Part shown: positions 22,672-25,840 of the stretch, piece by piece
Numbering within the stretch: position 1 is the first letter of the stretch
How the letters are laid out: every line of letters begins with the position of its first letter
NCBI GenBank assembly: GCA_937996595.1
Contig: CALKVC010000232.1
Coordinates: 1-25,840 of the forward strand
From: an uncultured Chitinophagaceae bacterium
Lineage (GTDB): Bacteria > Bacteroidota > Bacteroidia > Chitinophagales > Chitinophagaceae
Reading direction: 5' to 3'
Length of the DNA: 25,840 nucleotides
Position numbers and translations under genes: made by a program
The notes under the pieces: generated by a model
What the model was told of the DNA's origin: nothing
Seen by the model: the letters and a program-made list of their open reading frames with translations, nothing else
Databases searched by the model: none

Positions 22672-25600
22672 ATGTCATTTACCCCTTCCAATAAAATACG
22701 GATTGTAACGGCAGCGGCGTTGTTTGACGGCCATGATGCGGCTATTAATATTATGCGCCGTATCCTGCAAAGCAAAGGCGCTGAGATCATACACCTGGGC
22801 CATAACAGGAGCGTGGCCGATATTGTAGAATGTGCCATTGAAGAAGATGTACAGGGAATTGCCATTACCAGCTACCAGGGCGGACATGTAGAGTTTTTCA
22901 AATACATGAAAGACCTGCTGGAAGAAAACGGATGCGGGCATATAAAGATTTTTGGTGGCGGCGGCGGAACCATCCTGCCTTCTGAAATTGAAGAATTGCA
23001 TAATTATGGCATTACACGGATTTACAGTCCGGATGATGGAAGGCATATGGGACTGGAAGGTATGATTGAAGACGTGATCAGGCAGTGCGATTTTTCTTTG
23101 AATGGGAACCTGGCTATAAAAGGCGAGTTGAAACTGGGTGAAGCAAGGGATATCCGGAAAATTGCCCGGTTAATTTCAAACGTGGAAAATGGAAATGCTG
23201 AAGCCAATGCAGCCATTGCCATTGATAATCCGAATACGGCTGCAAAAAGCCCGGTACTGGGTATAACGGGTACGGGTGGGGCAGGAAAAAGCAGTGTTAC
23301 AGACGAGATAGTAAGAAGGTTTTTACATATGTATACTGATAAAACCATCGCTGTTATTTCTGTTGACCCAAGCAAAAAGAAAACAGGCGGTGCACTGCTT
23401 GGCGACAGGATCAGGATGAATGCCATTTCTTCGCCCCGTGCTTATATGCGCAGCCTGGCTACCAGGGAAAGCGACAAGGCACTGAGCAAATATGTGCAGG
23501 AAGCCATTGATATATGCAAACAGGCCGGCTATGATTTCATCATCCTTGAAAGTGCGGGCGTGGGCCAAAGCGATGCATCCATTTTGGATTATTGCGATAT
23601 AAGCATGTATGTGATGACACCGGAGTACGGGGCTCCGTCTCAACTGGAAAAAATAAACATGCTTGATTATGCAGATGTAGTTTGCGTTAACAAGTTTGAT
23701 AAAGCAGGCGCTTTGGATGCATTGCATGATGTACGCAAGCAATACAAGCGTAACCATGGCCTGTGGGAGAAGAAAGATGACGACTTACCGGTGGTGGGAA
23801 CCATTGCAGCCCAGTTCAATGATGCCGGCGTAAATGAACTTTTTGAAAGGCTGATGGAAAAACTGGAAGAAAAGACCGGTGTTACATTCAAAGGATCTAT
23901 AATTCATCATGCACATAGTAAAGATACAAGCAACCAGAGTACCATCATTCCACCTAACAGGGTACGCTATTTATCTGAAATTGCGGAAACCATAAAGACA
24001 TATGATGAACAGGCAGACCAGCAGGCGGCTATTGCCAGTAAGTTATACCAGGTTGACGGGGCTATAAAAACACTGTCGGCAGTTTCAGCCCCGGATGCGG
24101 TTTCAGAACTTGAAAAATTAAAAAAACACCTGGAAGGCCAACTCCATCCTGGCGCAAAAAAATTACTCGATAATTGGGCGTCTACGCAAGAACGTTATAG
24201 TAAGGATCATTATGAATTCCAGGTACGCGACAAGGTCATTAAGCAACCGCTTACCTATAAAAGTTTATCAGGTACGGTTTTACCCAAAGTGTTGTTGCCC
24301 AAATACAGCGACTGGGGTGATATCCTGAAATGGCAGTTGCAGGAAAATGTGCCGGGAGAATTCCCTTACACGGCAGGTGTGTTTCCTTTAAAACGTGAAG
24401 GAGAAGACCCAACCAGGATGTTTGCAGGCGAAGGCGGCCCCGAACGCACAAACCGCAGGTTCCATTATGTTAGCCTGGGACAACCGGCCAAGCGCCTGAG
24501 TACGGCTTTTGACAGTGTAACATTATATGGGGAAGACCCGGCTTACCGCCCTGATATTTATGGAAAAGTGGGCAACAGCGGGGTTAGCATCGCCACAGTG
24601 GACGATGCCAAGAAATTGTACAGCGGGTTTGACCTTTGTGATCCGAAAACATCGGTGAGCATGACGATCAACGGCCCTGCACCGATATTGCTCGCTTTTT
24701 TCATGAATGCGGCTATCGACCAGCAATGTGAAAAGTATATTATGGATAACAACCTCAGGGATGAGGTGAACGGCATCATTGAATCACGCTACAACGTTCA
24801 TACGTTACCGAAATATACCGGAACGGATGGGTTGCCGGTAATTCCTGAAAAAGGCGAATTGAAAGGGGCGTTACCTGCAGGAAACAACGGCCTCGGGTTA
24901 AAACTCCTCGGGTTAAGCGGAAAAGACGTATTACCTGCCGATGTGTACGAAGAGATAAAAGCCAGGGCGCTGTCTACCGTGCGGGGCACTGTGCAGGCTG
25001 ACATTTTAAAAGAAGACCAGGCACAAAACACCTGTATATTTTCTACGGAATTCGCTTTGAAACTGATGGGCGATGTACAGCAGTACTTCATCAATAACAA
25101 TGTGCAGAATTTTTACAGCGTAAGTATCAGCGGTTACCATATTGCTGAAGCAGGCGCCAACCCGATCAGCCAGCTGGCATTCACCTTATCAAACGGGTTT
25201 ACCTATGTTGAGTATTACCTGAGCCGGGGCATGCATATAGATGATTTCGCACCCAACCTGTCTTTCTTTTTCAGTAATGGCATGGATCCTGAATACAGTG
25301 TGATTGGCCGTGTGGCCAGGCGCATCTGGGCAAAGGCGATGAAGAACAAATACAAGGCAAACAGCCGCAGCCAGAAACTGAAATACCATATTCAAACAAG
25401 TGGCAGGAGCCTGCACGCACAGGAAATAGATTTCAACGATATACGTACAACCCTGCAGGCATTATACGCCATATATGATAACTGTAACTCGTTACATACT
25501 AACGCTTACGATGAAGCGATAACTACACCTACCGAAGAAAGCGTACGCAGGGCCATGGCAATACAGCTTATCATTAACCGCGAACTTGGTACGGCTAAGA

Positions 25601-25840
25601 ATGAAAATCCCAACCAGGGTTCATTCCTGATCGAGGAACTCACCGACCTGGTGGAAGAGGCCGTGATGAACGAATTTCACCGGATTACCGAACGCGGCGG
25701 CGTATTGGGCGCTATGGAAAGAATGTACCAGCGCAACAAGATACAGGAAGAGAGTTTATACTACGAAACACGCAAACATACCGGCGAATATCCCATTGTG
25801 GGCGTAAACACATTCCTGAGCAAGAACGGTTCTCCGACCA
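22672..25840 (+). CDS. icmF: Isobutyryl-CoA mutase fused with its G-protein chaperone (IcmF), 3' end outside window
   Basis: 1056 codons without a stop before the window end, so roughly the last tenth is missing. Domain order: B12-binding (DGHDAAINIMRR near residue 19; later GGGGGTI), then a MeaB/ArgK-like GTPase with P-loop GTGGAGKSS (about 200-208) and VNKFDKAG (~338), then the mutase TIM-barrel. Phe571 (AGVFPLK) and Gln785 (AQNTCIF) sit where characterised Icm enzymes carry Phe/Gln and methylmalonyl-CoA mutase carries Tyr/Arg. This supports isobutyryl/n-butyryl-CoA interconversion rather than methylmalonyl-CoA as substrate. The G-domain would load and repair adenosylcobalamin. An ~85-residue stretch lies between AIDQQ and RGTVQADILK. 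The start is the ATG at 22672. Confidence 0.93.
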   Translation, partial: MSFTPSNKIRIVTAAALFDGHDAAINIMRRILQSKGAEIIHLGHNRSVADIVECAIEEDVQGIAITSYQGGHVEFFKYMKDLLEENGCGHIKIFGGGGGTILPSEIEELHNYGITRIYSPDDGRHMGLEGMIEDVIRQCDFSLNGNLAIKGELKLGEARDIRKIARLISNVENGNAEANAAIAIDNPNTAAKSPVLGITGTGGAGKSSVTDEIVRRFLHMYTDKTIAVISVDPSKKKTGGALLGDRIRMNAISSPRAYMRSLATRESDKALSKYVQEAIDICKQAGYDFIILESAGVGQSDASILDYCDISMYVMTPEYGAPSQLEKINMLDYADVVCVNKFDKAGALDALHDVRKQYKRNHGLWEKKDDDLPVVGTIAAQFNDAGVNELFERLMEKLEEKTGVTFKGSIIHHAHSKDTSNQSTIIPPNRVRYLSEIAETIKTYDEQADQQAAIASKLYQVDGAIKTLSAVSAPDAVSELEKLKKHLEGQLHPGAKKLLDNWASTQERYSKDHYEFQVRDKVIKQPLTYKSLSGTVLPKVLLPKYSDWGDILKWQLQENVPGEFPYTAGVFPLKREGEDPTRMFAGEGGPERTNRRFHYVSLGQPAKRLSTAFDSVTLYGEDPAYRPDIYGKVGNSGVSIATVDDAKKLYSGFDLCDPKTSVSMTINGPAPILLAFFMNAAIDQQCEKYIMDNNLRDEVNGIIESRYNVHTLPKYTGTDGLPVIPEKGELKGALPAGNNGLGLKLLGLSGKDVLPADVYEEIKARALSTVRGTVQADILKEDQAQNTCIFSTEFALKLMGDVQQYFINNNVQNFYSVSISGYHIAEAGANPISQLAFTLSNGFTYVEYYLSRGMHIDDFAPNLSFFFSNGMDPEYSVIGRVARRIWAKAMKNKYKANSRSQKLKYHIQTSGRSLHAQEIDFNDIRTTLQALYAIYDNCNSLHTNAYDEAITTPTEESVRRAMAIQLIINRELGTAKNENPNQGSFLIEELTDLVEEAVMNEFHRITERGGVLGAMERMYQRNKIQEESLYYETRKHTGEYPIVGVNTFLSKNGSPT

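Noticed and set aside
22672..25840. Methylmalonyl-CoA mutase large subunit
   Set aside because: The fused B12 and GTPase domains at the N-terminus and Phe/Gln at the specificity positions fit IcmF better.

Overview
The window looks like a chromosomal segment of a Bacteroidota bacterium, most likely of the Chitinophagaceae/Sphingobacteriales type. This rests on protein content read by eye, not on a database search. The pointers are a TonB-dependent outer-membrane receptor with an N-terminal carboxypeptidase-like domain, a secreted phosphatase ending in a type IX secretion sorting domain, a Cys-rich RicT (PSP1) protein, an IcmF fused mutase, and promoter elements of the Bacteroidota TAnnTTTG type. 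No tRNA, rRNA, CRISPR array or intact mobile element was found.

Left part (1-8694), genes on the minus strand: the first codons of an ABC ATPase (GldA-like), ricT, holB, a tandem pair of 2-Cys glutathione peroxidases, a beta-helix lipoprotein, then comF and radA. Two period-7 tracts with the same GTTYRAA consensus lie upstream of the ABC gene and of holB. Between the lipoprotein and comF is a dead REP-associated tyrosine transposase (RAYT) flanked by two inverted 32-nt hairpin sequences. This is the most distinctive non-coding structure in the window.

Middle part (8695-16309), all on the plus strand: a 473-nt gene-free region holds an 18-bp perfect palindrome, a hairpin with a U-tract reading toward radA, and a good -33/-7 promoter. 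It is followed by a cassette of a TonB-dependent receptor, a periplasmic TPR-like protein, two paralogous small membrane proteins, a winged-helix regulator, an ABC-2 exporter (ATPase plus permease) and a LolA-like periplasmic protein. These genes plausibly form one or two transcription units linking outer membrane, periplasm and inner membrane. The substrate cannot be read from the sequence.

Right part (16310-25840): pdxA on the minus strand, converging on the cassette. Then on the plus strand come a large secreted purple-acid-phosphatase-like protein with a duplicated N-terminal module, rsmA with a closely coupled outer-membrane lipoprotein gene, and an IcmF mutase (cobalamin domain, G-protein domain, mutase domain) that runs off the window end. 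Several genes (holB, the beta-helix lipoprotein, radA, rsmA) have a TAnnTTT(G/A) element only 4-7 bp before the start codon, which suggests very short or absent mRNA leaders.
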